Notes under the pieces: generated by a model
Told to the model about the DNA's origin: nothing
What the model saw: the letters and a program-made list of their open reading frames with translations, nothing else
The model's database searches: none
Translations under genes and position numbers: made by a program
Shown here: in pieces, positions 34,555 through 44,075 of the stretch
Layout of the letters: each line of letters starts with the position of its first letter
Numbering within the stretch: position 1 is the stretch's first letter
Source of the DNA: Cellulophaga sp. BC115SP
GTDB taxonomy: Bacteria; Bacteroidota; Bacteroidia; Cytophagales; Spirosomataceae
Assembly: GCF_009905545.1 (NCBI RefSeq)
Contig: NZ_JAAALB010000004.1
Location: 186,001 to 250,000, forward strand
Reading direction: 5' to 3'
Length of the DNA stretch: 64,000 nucleotides

Positions 34555-35703
34555 ATGATAACTAATTGGCTGAAAAAAAACCTTGAGGGGGATTATCAGA
34601 TTTGGACAATTGTGGCTTTTCTTTCGATGTGTAGTATTATCGTCGTATTTAGTGCCACAGGAAAACTGGCCATATTGTCGGGTCAGGGCACTTTTTCATT
34701 TTTGGTAAAACACACGGCTATTGTCGTGGTAAGTTTGGGAGCAATGTGGTATTTTCACAAATTTGACTATCATAAGTTTGCTACCGTTTCCAACTTTGGT
34801 GTGTTACTGTCTATTGCGTTGCTACTTTATACTTACAAATATGGCGTTTCCATTAACGATGCCCGCCGTTGGGTACGTGTACCATTGATAGGAATGACGT
34901 TTATGCCATCCGATTTGGCTAAACTTTCGTTGATTACCAATTTGGCAGGCATGTTGGCTAAGCGCCAACATGTCGAATATACCTTTGTAGAATTAGTACC
35001 CATGATTGCAAAAATCCTCATTGTGTGTACTTGTATCGCCTTAACTAACGTATCTACATCTGCATTGCTGTTTTCCACTTGTTTTTTACTAATGTTCTTT
35101 GGTAGAGTGCCTGTTCAATATTTAGTGTACACCATGATGGGGCTCTTTATGATGGGAACAATCTTGGTGATGACGGGTACAGGTAGTCGTATTGAAACCG
35201 CTCGCAATCGTATTGTTAATTACGTAGATGGTATTAAAGGCAAGAAAAAACCTGGTGCAGATAAAGATAGCGATTATCAAATAGAACGAAGCTTTTTTGC
35301 CATTGCCAACGGAGGACTTACTGGTAAAGGACCAGGCAAAAGTCAACAGCGGTATTTCCTATCTCAAGCCGATTCAGATTTTGTGTATTCTATTATTATT
35401 GAGGAATGGGGAATGCTTGGAGGCATTTTTGTATTGGGTCTTTACTTATGGTTTTTGTATCGAGGAATGAAGGCTGTCGATAGTTCTGGACGAGCCTTTG
35501 GAGGGCTACTTTCGGCAGGACTTACTTTTAGTCTGGTTATACAGGCGATGGTCAATATGTCGGTAGCTACGGGTTTAGGGCCAGTTACGGGCCAACCTTT
35601 GCCATTATTAAGTTGGGGAGGGAGTTCCTTAGTTTTTACAGGCATCACAGTTGGGATTATTATATCGGTGAGTAGAGATAAAGTGAAAGATGCAGCTCTC
35701 TAA
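34555..35703 (+). CDS. ftsW: peptidoglycan glycosyltransferase FtsW
   Basis: A 382-residue SEDS-family membrane protein with about ten membrane segments. Characteristic stretches are SATGKLAILSGQGTFSFLVKH near 29, INDARRWVRVPLIGMTFMPSDLAKLSLI near 99-126, and the C-terminal MVNMSVATGLGPVTGQPLPLLSWGGSSLVFTGITVGI near 331-367. SEDS proteins polymerise lipid II with a partner class B PBP at the septum. The position between murD and murG marks FtsW rather than RodA. The loop near 225-240 has KKKPGADKDSDYQIERSFFAIANGG, shared by SEDS proteins in part. Confidence 0.96.
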   Translation: MITNWLKKNLEGDYQIWTIVAFLSMCSIIVVFSATGKLAILSGQGTFSFLVKHTAIVVVSLGAMWYFHKFDYHKFATVSNFGVLLSIALLLYTYKYGVSINDARRWVRVPLIGMTFMPSDLAKLSLITNLAGMLAKRQHVEYTFVELVPMIAKILIVCTCIALTNVSTSALLFSTCFLLMFFGRVPVQYLVYTMMGLFMMGTILVMTGTGSRIETARNRIVNYVDGIKGKKKPGADKDSDYQIERSFFAIANGGLTGKGPGKSQQRYFLSQADSDFVYSIIIEEWGMLGGIFVLGLYLWFLYRGMKAVDSSGRAFGGLLSAGLTFSLVIQAMVNMSVATGLGPVTGQPLPLLSWGGSSLVFTGITVGIIISVSRDKVKDAAL

Positions 35704-35760
35704 CAAGAGATTTATAAGGAATCATTATCTTTAAGGTTTAATTGAAAAATAATACAACTT

Positions 35761-36858
35761 GTGAAAGCCATAAAAGTAATTATTTCGGGTGGTGGTACAG
35801 GAGGCCATATTTATCCTGCCATAGCAATTGCTAATGCCCTCAAAGAAATTAATCCTGCCGTTGAAGTACTTTTTGTAGGTGCTGAAGGAAAAATGGAGAT
35901 GGAAAAAGTACCCAAGGCTGGGTATCCTATTATTGGTTTACCAATTGCAGGGATCAACCGCTCGAATATGCTGGCAAACTTAGGTTTTCCACTGAAGCTT
36001 ATCTCGAGTTTACTACGAGCAAGAAAAATAGTAAAAGACTTTCAGCCTGACGTGGCAGTTGGAGTGGGGGGGTATGCCTCTGGTCCATTGCTTTTGTCAG
36101 CATCTTTTGCCAATGTTCCTATCTTAATTCAAGAACAAAACTCCTACGCGGGTATTACCAATAAATTCTTAGCGAAAAATGCCAAGAAGATATGTGTAGC
36201 GTATCCCAAAATGGAACAGTTTTTTCCTGCGTCTAAAATTCAGATGACAGGCAATCCTGTAAGAAAAGACATCCTCAATGTAGCAGCTAAACGACAACAA
36301 GCTTTTGAACATTTTGGACTACAGCCTGACAAACCAACCGTGTTGGTGATAGGAGGGAGTCAAGGTGCCAAAACCATCAATGAAAGTATTGATGGAGGGC
36401 TAACAAGTCTTGTAAATGAAGGTTGTCAAGTAGTTTGGCAAACAGGTAAACTCTATATCGAAAGAGCCAAAACTGCTGCCGAAGTATTCAAAGGGAAGGT
36501 ATATGTCTCTGATTTTATTTACGAGATGGATTTGGCTTATGCTATGGCCGACATTGTTGTGTCGCGTGCGGGGGCATTGTCTGTTTCAGAACTTTGTTTG
36601 GCTGGTAAACCGTCAATTTTAGTGCCTCTTCCGACTGCTGCTGAAGACCACCAAACAAAAAATGCCATGAGTTTAGTAGAAAATAATGCTGCCATACTTG
36701 TTAAAGATGTACAAGCAAGAGAAGAACTCGTAAAGGTTGCTTTGGATTTATTACATGATAAAGAGAAACAAAGTACACTGATCGATAATATTCTGAAATT
36801 AGGAAAGCCTAATGCCGCTATTGAGATTGCTCAACAAGTGCTTAGCTTGGTGAAATAG
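35761..36858 (+). CDS. murG: UDP-GlcNAc transferase MurG
   Basis: A 365-residue MurG, which makes lipid II from lipid I at the inner membrane. It starts at GTG 35761. The glycine-rich motifs are VIISGGGTGGHIYPAIAIANAL near 5-26 and VGVGGYASGPLLLSA near 100; LIQEQNSYAGITNK, MTGNPVRKDIL, VIGGSQGAKTIN, and the donor-binding VSRAGALSVSELCLAGKPSILVPLPTAAEDHQ near 263-294 follow. The length is usual. It follows ftsW by 57 bp. Confidence 0.98.
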   Translation: MKAIKVIISGGGTGGHIYPAIAIANALKEINPAVEVLFVGAEGKMEMEKVPKAGYPIIGLPIAGINRSNMLANLGFPLKLISSLLRARKIVKDFQPDVAVGVGGYASGPLLLSASFANVPILIQEQNSYAGITNKFLAKNAKKICVAYPKMEQFFPASKIQMTGNPVRKDILNVAAKRQQAFEHFGLQPDKPTVLVIGGSQGAKTINESIDGGLTSLVNEGCQVVWQTGKLYIERAKTAAEVFKGKVYVSDFIYEMDLAYAMADIVVSRAGALSVSELCLAGKPSILVPLPTAAEDHQTKNAMSLVENNAAILVKDVQAREELVKVALDLLHDKEKQSTLIDNILKLGKPNAAIEIAQQVLSLVK

Positions 36859-36887
36859 ACATTCTTTTATTTACTTTCGACTAGATT

Positions 36888-37895
36888 ATGATAAATATTG
36901 CATTAGTAGGATTTGGTCTTTCTGGACGTTATTTGCAAGCACCATTCATTACCGCAAATTCTAATTATCGACTCAAAACTATTGTAACATCCAATGCCTT
37001 GGCAAAGGAGTTATATCCTGAGGCTCAGATTGTATCTTCAATCGAAGATGTTTTGGCAGATTCGTCTATCGATTTGGTGAGTATTGCAAGTCCGAATGCA
37101 ACCCATTATGAATATGCTAAAAAAGCTTTATTAGCCAATAAGCATGTTCTGGTAGAAAAACCTCTTGCCAGTACTAGTCAAGAAGCTGAGGAGTTGATAC
37201 TATTAGCTAAGCAGCAAAATAAAGTACTTTCTGTGTTCCAAAATCGTAGATTTGATTCTGATTTTTTGACAGTACAAAAAATTTTGAAAGCCAAATTATT
37301 AGGTGATATTGTGAGCTATGAAGTAAGATATGATCGTTATAAACCCGTACTTAATCCTAAAAAATGGAAAGAAACACCATCGCCAGGAAGCGGGATTATT
37401 TATGACTTAGGACCACATATTCTTGACCAAGCTTTAGTATTGTTTGGAGTGCCTCAAAAAGTATGGGGACAAACTTACACTCAGCGTGAAGGTTCATTGA
37501 TTGACGATGCTTTTGATATTTACTTGTCATACGATAAAATGACTGTAAAACTGTCGTCTAGTTTATTAGTAAGAGAGGAAAGCCCACGCTACAGAATTAA
37601 TGGAACAAAAGGTTCGTTTGTCAAATACGGGATAGACCATCAAGAAGACCATTTAAAGGCAGATTTGTTGCCTCAAATGACAGGGTTTGGCGTTGAGCCA
37701 ATCGAAAATCAAGGAGCAATATATTCCAATATTGGCGATGTAGTTGTCAAAGGAAAAGTGGAAACGGAAGTGGGCAATTGGGGATTACTTTTCCAAAACT
37801 TATATGAAGCCATTGTTGAAGGGAAAGATTTGTTGATAAAACCAGAATTGGTACTCGAACAAATTAAGATTATTGAGGCCGTAAAACAACTATAA
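36888..37895 (+). CDS. Gfo/Idh/MocA family oxidoreductase
   Basis: A 335-residue NAD(P)-dependent oxidoreductase. The N-terminal Rossmann fold reads INIALVGFGLSGRYLQAPF near 2-20; the family signature LVEKPLASTSQEAEELI lies near 88-105; SGIIYDLGPHILDQALVLFG carries the conserved Asp and His of the active site near 170. Substrates in this family are sugars and inositols. It starts 29 bp after murG and ends 3 bp before the CYTH gene, so it is inside the cell-wall operon, though such a gene is not a usual dcw member. Confidence 0.93.
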   Translation: MINIALVGFGLSGRYLQAPFITANSNYRLKTIVTSNALAKELYPEAQIVSSIEDVLADSSIDLVSIASPNATHYEYAKKALLANKHVLVEKPLASTSQEAEELILLAKQQNKVLSVFQNRRFDSDFLTVQKILKAKLLGDIVSYEVRYDRYKPVLNPKKWKETPSPGSGIIYDLGPHILDQALVLFGVPQKVWGQTYTQREGSLIDDAFDIYLSYDKMTVKLSSSLLVREESPRYRINGTKGSFVKYGIDHQEDHLKADLLPQMTGFGVEPIENQGAIYSNIGDVVVKGKVETEVGNWGLLFQNLYEAIVEGKDLLIKPELVLEQIKIIEAVKQL

Positions 37896-37898
37896 AGC

Positions 37899-38369
37899 AT
37901 GGCTGTAGAAATAGAAAGAAAGTTTTTGGTAAAGCATGAATTATGGCATGAATTGGATAAACCAATACCAAACTTCTTAAAACAAGGGTATCTTTCTACC
38001 GACCCTGAAAAAACATTAAGAGTTAGAGCTACCAATGACAAAGGCTTTATTACAATCAAAGGAAAAACTCAAGGGATGAGTCGCTTGGAGTTTGAATATG
38101 AGATACCTAAAGATGAAGCACTGGCATTGTTAGATAATTTTACAGAACAAAACATTGAAAAGTACAGATACATAATTCCTCATGAAGGAAAAACGTGGGA
38201 AGTAGATGTATTTAAAGGAGCTAATGAAGGTTTAATTGTTGCTGAAATAGAGCTTAGCTCAGAAACAGAAACATTTGACCTACCTACTTGGGTACAGACT
38301 GAAGTTACAGACGACCCTCGTTATTACAATTCAAGACTAAGTATCGAGCCTTATTCGTCATGGCAATAG
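37899..38369 (+). CDS. CYTH domain protein (triphosphate tunnel metalloenzyme)
   Basis: A 156-residue CYTH protein. The N-terminal ExExK motif reads VEIERKFLV (residues 3-11), followed by GYLSTDPEKTLRVRATNDKGFITIKG and RLEFEYEIPKDEAL, then KYRYIIPHEGKTWEVDVFKGANEGLIVAEIELSSE. These charged strands line the tunnel that binds triphosphates and divalent metals. Relatives are adenylate cyclases, thiamine triphosphatases or inorganic tripolyphosphatases; the short bacterial single-domain type is usually a tripolyphosphatase. It is only 3 bp after the oxidoreductase gene. Confidence 0.92.
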   Translation: MAVEIERKFLVKHELWHELDKPIPNFLKQGYLSTDPEKTLRVRATNDKGFITIKGKTQGMSRLEFEYEIPKDEALALLDNFTEQNIEKYRYIIPHEGKTWEVDVFKGANEGLIVAEIELSSETETFDLPTWVQTEVTDDPRYYNSRLSIEPYSSWQ

Positions 38370-38609
38370 GCTATGAGCTTTATGCCATAAGTTAAAAGTG
38401 AATATTTCAAATGGCGTAATGGCGACTTTTTTACCTAATGCATACGACTAACCACTTAAGTATTAGTGCAAAATAAAATTCAGCTATGGGCACTAGGTAG
38501 AATAGGACGCATATTCAAACTTTTAGCCTAATGCATAAGGCGTAATGCTTACGGCAGGTAAAATTAATTTTGCCTACTAACTTAATTAACATTAACCAAA
38601 AACTGTATC
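38370..38609. other. spacer with short degenerate repeats
   Basis: No gene is seen. The spacer holds recurring short strings of the kind cctaatgcata (about 38430 and 38527), with gcataaggcgtaatgc at 38532. A related cctaatgcgtattaatgc lies near 23854. They look like degenerate mini-repeats. Confidence 0.4.
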
Positions 38610-39983
38610 GTGAACTTACAACAACTCAAATACGTATATTTCTTAGGAATAGGTGGAATCGGAATGTCGGCAATTGCTCGCTGGTTTATTGCCAACGGCT
38701 ATCAGTTGGCTGGTTATGACAAAACAGCTACGCCACTTACCCAAGCTTTGGAAAAAGAAGGTGCAAAGGTTCATTTCGAAGACAATATCAATCTTATTCC
38801 AAGTGAATATCTGACTGATACTACCCAAACGCTTGTCGTCTATACACCCGCTATACCAAAGAACCATACCGAGTTGAATTATTTTCAGGAAAATGGCTTT
38901 ACGTTAATGAAACGCTCGCAAGTATTGGGACTTCTCACGCAGAATATGTTTACCATTGGCGTTGCGGGTACACATGGTAAAACCACGACATCTTCGATGA
39001 TTGCTCATATTCTTAAAAATGCAAATCGCGATATTACGGCATTTTTGGGAGGTATTACACAAAACTATGGTACTAACTTTTTGATTAGTAGTGCGCCAAA
39101 TCCCTTAGCATGTGTTATTGAAGCTGATGAATTTGACCGTTCGTTTTTAACCCTGCATCCCGATGTTGCGATTGTAACTTCTACAGATGCAGATCACTTA
39201 GATATTTATGGAGACCACAATCATGTATTGGAGTCTTTTAGAATGTATGTCGGGCAAATTAAAGAAGGTGGTCGATTGTTCCAGCGTAAAGGTTTAGAGT
39301 TGGAAAATTATACCAAAACCTCAGCAGAGTTTTCGCTCGAAGGTGGACAATATCATGTCAATAATCTTCGTATCGAAAATGCAGAGATGGTATTTGATAT
39401 CGTATATCCAGATGGAGAAATCAAAGATTGTAAATTACTTACGCCAGGATTTCATAATGTCGAAAATGCTTTGGCAGCTACCGCAGCATGTTTAACAGTG
39501 GGTTTGAGTGCTGATGAAATTCGTGATGGAATCAATACATTTAAGGGAGTAAAACGCAGATTTGAATATCATGTTCGTCAAGAAAATGTAGTGTTTATTG
39601 ATGATTATGCGCACCACCCAACAGAAATTGAGGCTTTTTTACGTTCTGTAAAAGCGCTGTATCCTACCCGTAAACTTACGGCGGTATTCCAGCCCCATTT
39701 GTTTACTCGTACAAGAGACTTTCAAGAAGGTTTTGCTGAAAGCTTGAGCTTAGCAGATGAGCTTTTATTATTAGATATTTACCCTGCAAGAGAGCTGCCG
39801 ATAGAAGGAGTAACTTCACAAATTATTTTTGATAAGGTTACGATTGATAACAAACAAATGGTTGCTAAGAAAGATTTGTTAGACGTGCTCAAAACGAAAG
39901 ATTTAGACTTACTAGTGACGATTGGAGCTGGAGATATTGACACTCTTTTGGCTCCAATTAAGGAGATGTTAACCGCTCAATAA
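38610..39983 (+). CDS. murC: UDP-N-acetylmuramate--L-alanine ligase
   Basis: A 457-residue MurC that adds L-Ala to UDP-MurNAc. It starts at GTG 38610. Seen are YFLGIGGIGMSAIARWFIANGYQLAGYD near 10-37, the P-loop VAGTHGKTTTSSMIAHIL near 117-134, FLGGITQNYGTNFL, CVIEADEFDRSFLTLHPDVAIVTSTDADHLDIY, and VKRRFEYHVRQENVVFIDDYAHHPTEIEAFLRS near 313-345. The C-terminal domain ends in LVTIGAGDIDTLLAPI. It is normal in length. murC is usually adjacent to murG, but here two other genes lie between them. Confidence 0.98.
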   Translation: MNLQQLKYVYFLGIGGIGMSAIARWFIANGYQLAGYDKTATPLTQALEKEGAKVHFEDNINLIPSEYLTDTTQTLVVYTPAIPKNHTELNYFQENGFTLMKRSQVLGLLTQNMFTIGVAGTHGKTTTSSMIAHILKNANRDITAFLGGITQNYGTNFLISSAPNPLACVIEADEFDRSFLTLHPDVAIVTSTDADHLDIYGDHNHVLESFRMYVGQIKEGGRLFQRKGLELENYTKTSAEFSLEGGQYHVNNLRIENAEMVFDIVYPDGEIKDCKLLTPGFHNVENALAATAACLTVGLSADEIRDGINTFKGVKRRFEYHVRQENVVFIDDYAHHPTEIEAFLRSVKALYPTRKLTAVFQPHLFTRTRDFQEGFAESLSLADELLLLDIYPARELPIEGVTSQIIFDKVTIDNKQMVAKKDLLDVLKTKDLDLLVTIGAGDIDTLLAPIKEMLTAQ

Positions 39984-40219
39984 AAAAAGAGGAATCTCCT
40001 ATAAAAAAATATTCAATTTGAAATAGATTAATCACTTATTTGTTGCACTCTTGTAATAAATTCGTTGATTAAAATTGCTTTTTTAGGGTTATTAAAAATT
40101 TTAATAAAATCCTCTTAAGTAAAACATAAGAAAAAAATACTAATTTCGTGTAAATCTTGCAGCCTTAAGTGCTTGGCTAAAAAATAGTAATAACGTGTAA
40201 ACTCTAACCCCATATTGAT

Positions 40220-40990
40220 TTGCCACTAAAAGTACAATTAAAGAGAACTGTAGTGCTTATCGTATCAGTGGTAGCGGTGGTAGTTGCCATTTTTGGAGCT
40301 AACCTAATTCATAGCAAACAAAAATGTAAGGAGATTAAGGTTGTAATAGAGAGTGAAAATAAAAATCTACTTGTAAAAGAGTATGATGTTCAGAACGTAG
40401 TCACTGGAGTACCTAGCGAAGACCCTCAAGGCAAGCCTTTTAGCCGAATAAATCTGAAGGCAATTGAGCGAAAAGTTTTGGCAAACCCTTTGATTAAATC
40501 ATGTCAGGCGCACCAAGATTTGAGTGGGCAGATGACTATTACAGTACAAGAACATACTCCTATTGCAAGAATCTTGTCGAGCAAAAGCCCCAACCATACA
40601 CAATATGATAGCTACTTGGTAGAAGATGGTTCAATGATTGGGCTGTCGCCTCACCACACCGAGCGAGTTTTGTTGATTTCGGGTGCTTACTTTGTGGGTA
40701 AAAAATCGCTAAAAGATGCACAAAGTAAATCTATTATAGAACTGATAAAGTTTATTCGTGATGATGAATTTTGGAAGTCTCAAATTACCCAGCTCATCGT
40801 TGAAAAAGACGGAGGAGTTACTTTGATACCCGAATTTGGAAGTCACTTTATTGAGCTAGGACTAGCCATAGATTTAGAAGCAAAGTTTAAAAAGATAAAA
40901 ATTTTATATAAAGAGATTCTACCAGTAAAAGGGTGGGATTTTTATAAAAAAATTAGTGTTAAATATAAGAATCAGATTGTTTGTGAATAA
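40220..40990 (+). CDS. ftsQ: cell division protein FtsQ-like
   Basis: A 256-residue single-pass membrane protein: short cytosolic N-terminus, membrane segment VVLIVSVVAVVVAIFGANLI at about residues 11-30, then a periplasmic part with a POTRA-like region (VKEYDVQNVVTG, INLKAIERKVLANPLIKSCQ) and beta strands. The position between murC and ftsA is that of ftsQ, and similarity is otherwise weak, as is normal. The frame has a stop at 40205 and no ATG or GTG near, so translation must start at TTG 40220 (or ATT 40214). Its role is linking FtsL/FtsB to the divisome. Confidence 0.88.
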   Translation: MPLKVQLKRTVVLIVSVVAVVVAIFGANLIHSKQKCKEIKVVIESENKNLLVKEYDVQNVVTGVPSEDPQGKPFSRINLKAIERKVLANPLIKSCQAHQDLSGQMTITVQEHTPIARILSSKSPNHTQYDSYLVEDGSMIGLSPHHTERVLLISGAYFVGKKSLKDAQSKSIIELIKFIRDDEFWKSQITQLIVEKDGGVTLIPEFGSHFIELGLAIDLEAKFKKIKILYKEILPVKGWDFYKKISVKYKNQIVCE

Positions 40991-41103
40991 GGTTTTCAGT
41001 TGTTAATCAATAGTGTTATAGAGTGAGGCGTATTATGTAGTTTTTGCTATTACATTTATATCGGGGTTTATTGACTGAAGGATCACTAAAACTTCTAAAT
41101 CGC

Positions 41104-42474
41104 ATGAGTGAGATAATTGTTGGATTGGACATAGGTAGCAAGCAAGTAAGCGTTGTGGCTGGTAGACTCGATAACATGGGAAAGTTAGAGATACTAGGCT
41201 TGGGCAAAGGTGATACTACTGGTCAAGTTTCGAAGGGTGTTGTTTTGAACGTCAACAAAACAATCGACGCCGTTCGCAATGCGATTATGCAAGTTGAGCA
41301 ACAAGCTAATATCGATATCCGTGGAGTTATTGCAAGTGTTGCAGGTCCAAATATTGCAGGAATTAAACACAAGGCCATGATTACTCGTAACACCTCAGGT
41401 GAGGAGGTTACAGTAACCGACGTGGACCAAGTGGCTAGTGATGCAGAGCGTACCTTCATTTCTCAAGGTAACTCAATCGTACATACTTTACCACAAGAAT
41501 ACGTGGTAGACTCTAGTACAGGTATCCAAGAGCCTGTAGGTATTAGTGGTTTGAAGTTACAAGGAGATTTTCTAATGATTACATCTCCTACACTGGCTTT
41601 GGACAAAACTAAGCGCTGTATCGAGCGTGCAAAAGAGAAAATGGAAATCGAAGGTGGTTTGGTATTTTCTCCGTTGGCGGCATCATTGGCAGTACTTTCA
41701 GAGCAAGAAAAGAAAAGTGGAGTAGCGTTGGTAGACATAGGTAGTGGTACTACTGAAATTGCTATTTTCTATAAAAATATCGTTCGTTATATTTCGGTGT
41801 TACCTTATGCTGGCGACATCATTACTGCCGACGTTGAGCAAGGGTGTAATGTTTCTAATGAACATGCAGAAGTCCTAAAAGTACGATTTGGCAATGCTTT
41901 GGCTTCTCAAGTTCCTTTCGAAGAAACGATTTCAATCCCTGGTATCAACGGACGTAAACCGAAAGTCGTTTCGGTTAAAAACTTGTCTATTATTATTGAG
42001 GAGCGTTTGAAAGAAATTGCCGCACTTGTTGTTGCCGAAATTAGTCGTTCTGGCTTCGGCAATCGTTTGTCATGTGGAATCGTTCTTACGGGAGGTTCTG
42101 TACAAACGCCAAATATCTGCGAGTTGTTTGAAAAGGTAACAGGACGTGATGTTAGACTAGGCTATCCAAACGAAAATCTAGGACGTACCATCTCTGAAGA
42201 AGTGAAAAATCCTTCTTTTGCGACGGCTGTAGGGCTTGTTTGGAACGGACTTCGTTCGATTGACGAACGTGAAGATAGTTACAAAGTATTGCGTAAAACG
42301 GAGCCTAAAATTGTGCCACCAGTAGCTGTGACACCTAATACGCCAAGAAAACGTGAGCCAGAAAAAGAAAGAGAGCAAAAGCAAGCTAAGAAACAAGGCT
42401 CATGGCTAGATGGTCTCAAAAAATTCGGAAAAGGTCTTCTAGGTGATGATTTGGGCGAAGACGATAAGTATTAG
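41104..42474 (+). CDS. ftsA: cell division protein FtsA
   Basis: A 456-residue actin-like protein that anchors FtsZ to the membrane. ATG 41104 gives MSEIIVGLDIGSKQVSVVAG, the phosphate-1 motif. GVIASVAGPNIAG begins the 1C domain; ALVDIGSGTTEIAIFYKNIV near 207-226 is phosphate 2; GIVLTGGSVQTPNICELFEKV near 328 is the adenosine motif. The last 28 residues contain GSWLDGLKKFGKGLLGDD, an amphipathic membrane-targeting helix. ftsZ, which nearly always follows ftsA, is absent; the next gene is convergent. Confidence 0.97.
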   Translation: MSEIIVGLDIGSKQVSVVAGRLDNMGKLEILGLGKGDTTGQVSKGVVLNVNKTIDAVRNAIMQVEQQANIDIRGVIASVAGPNIAGIKHKAMITRNTSGEEVTVTDVDQVASDAERTFISQGNSIVHTLPQEYVVDSSTGIQEPVGISGLKLQGDFLMITSPTLALDKTKRCIERAKEKMEIEGGLVFSPLAASLAVLSEQEKKSGVALVDIGSGTTEIAIFYKNIVRYISVLPYAGDIITADVEQGCNVSNEHAEVLKVRFGNALASQVPFEETISIPGINGRKPKVVSVKNLSIIIEERLKEIAALVVAEISRSGFGNRLSCGIVLTGGSVQTPNICELFEKVTGRDVRLGYPNENLGRTISEEVKNPSFATAVGLVWNGLRSIDEREDSYKVLRKTEPKIVPPVAVTPNTPRKREPEKEREQKQAKKQGSWLDGLKKFGKGLLGDDLGEDDKY

Positions 42475-42551
42475 TCAGATTGATTTTTGATATTTTATAA
42501 AATCCTTACAAATAAAATTTCTGAAACCTTCACATCTGATGGCCAACATCG

Positions 42552-42614
42552 TATGTCGAAGTATTATTCCAATTAAGATCTCAAGGACTTAATTGGAATA
42601 TACGACCCGACATA
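42552..42614. terminator. hairpin at the 3' ends of ftsA and the symporter gene
   Basis: A 13-bp perfect stem pairs 42565-42577 (tattccaattaag) with 42588-42600; outer arms tatgtcg/cgacata extend it. It overlaps the symporter stop codon. It is the only likely terminator for the ftsA operon here, without a strong T run. Confidence 0.5.
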
Positions 42615-43958
42615 AATGGCAATCCAGCTGACAATAAGCCCGATTAGGGAAGCAGGAAACTCCGTTTTCCACACAAAATTGCAAATAAACCAAGAACCAA
42701 ATCCTAGTATCATTGAGGCAATACAGCCAATCGTATTTGCTTTTTTCCAATACAATCCTACGGTCAAGGGTACAAAAAGTGATACAAGGCTAAAAGCTGA
42801 GGATTCGCCAACTAACTCAAAGATATTTTGTCTTGAGGTTGCCATCCATATACTCGCCAGAGTCACCACAACTATAGCGCATCGAATCACAAAGAGCAAT
42901 TGACGGTCTGTTAGTTTAGGGTAAAGGGGTTTAATAATATTTTCGCCTATTACTGATGCGGGAGCTAATATAGCACCACTTGTGGTACTCAATACCGCCG
43001 AAATCAATGCGCCAAAAAATAGGATTTGTACAAATGTATTGGTGTGCTCCATGACCATGTTAGGTATAATCATGCGGGCATCTTGCTGCAAAAGTTCAGG
43101 ATGAAGGTATTTTGCCATTAAGGCAATAAACAAGGGTAACATAGCCACAGACAAATAGAGAAAACCTGCTGTAACCGAGGAGCGAACAGCTGTCTTGGCA
43201 TCTTTGGAGGCCATAACTCTTTGAAAAATATCTTGTTGTGGAATAGAGCCTAACCCAACTGTAATCCAAGCTGTCAGATAAGACGCTGATTCGAGTAAGG
43301 TAAATCGTTTGGGGACTACCCTAAAAAAATCTTGTGGCGTAGAAGCTATCACAGGCTGAAGCCCACCTGTTTTATCAAGCATAATTGCTGTGAGAATGAT
43401 TAACCCAATAATCAACAAAATGTTGTGGAAAAAATCAGTTACTGACACCGACCACATTCCGCCCATTAGCGTATAAACCATTACCAAAAGCGCACTGATT
43501 AATATCCCCATATACAAAGGCCACCCGACTACAACCTCCAAAACCGTTCCCATCGCAATAAGCTGAGCAGCAATCCAACCAAAATAAGAAGGAACCATTA
43601 AGAAAGCCGATACATATTCAGCGGCAACTCCGTATCGTAATTTGAAATAATCACAAAAAGTGAGAATGTTCAGATTGTAGAAGATTTTTGCATAAAATAG
43701 ACCTACCAAAATCAAACACAGGGCTGCACCAAAAGGCTCTTCAATAACACCTAAAATACCGTTTTCAATAAACTCTGCGGGAGCTCCCATCATAGTTTCA
43801 GAGCCAAACCAAGTAGCAAAAGTAACCATCGACGAAAGTCCAAAGGATAAACCACGTCCTGCAAGTACAAAATCTTCGGTACTCGATATTTTACTTGAAG
43901 CCCACCAGCCTACCAAAAGATTCAGTGATAAATACCCAAGGATAAAGAAAAGGAGCAT
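42573..43958 (-). CDS. sodium:solute symporter family protein
   Basis: A 461-residue integral membrane transporter of the SSS family with about 12-13 hydrophobic segments. Seen are LVGWWASSKISSTEDFVLAGRGLSFGLSSMVTFATWFGSETMMGAP near 15-60, then TLMGGMWSVSVTDFFHNILLIIGLI near 164-188, and GLGSIPQQDIFQRVMASKDAKTAVRSS near 235-261, all family signatures. The substrate (amino acid, sugar, or organic acid) cannot be told. It is convergent with ftsA and single. ndk lies upstream on the same strand behind a terminator. Confidence 0.93.
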   Translation of the reverse strand: MLLFFILGYLSLNLLVGWWASSKISSTEDFVLAGRGLSFGLSSMVTFATWFGSETMMGAPAEFIENGILGVIEEPFGAALCLILVGLFYAKIFYNLNILTFCDYFKLRYGVAAEYVSAFLMVPSYFGWIAAQLIAMGTVLEVVVGWPLYMGILISALLVMVYTLMGGMWSVSVTDFFHNILLIIGLIILTAIMLDKTGGLQPVIASTPQDFFRVVPKRFTLLESASYLTAWITVGLGSIPQQDIFQRVMASKDAKTAVRSSVTAGFLYLSVAMLPLFIALMAKYLHPELLQQDARMIIPNMVMEHTNTFVQILFFGALISAVLSTTSGAILAPASVIGENIIKPLYPKLTDRQLLFVIRCAIVVVTLASIWMATSRQNIFELVGESSAFSLVSLFVPLTVGLYWKKANTIGCIASMILGFGSWFICNFVWKTEFPASLIGLIVSWIAIYVGSYIPIKSLRS

Positions 43959-44000
43959 GTGTCGGAATTGAGGTAAATACGATAATATTTAATCAAAAAG

Positions 44001-44040
44001 CCTTAAAAAACAGAAGCTGTCGGTAAGACAGCTTCTGTGA
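44001..44040 (-). terminator. intrinsic terminator of ndk
   Basis: A 12-bp stem pairs 44010-44021 (acagaagctgtc) with 44027-44038, followed on the minus strand by a T run. Confidence 0.85.
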
Positions 44041-44075
44041 TTAATGTTGCATCTGAAGTGTTACTTAACAATAGC

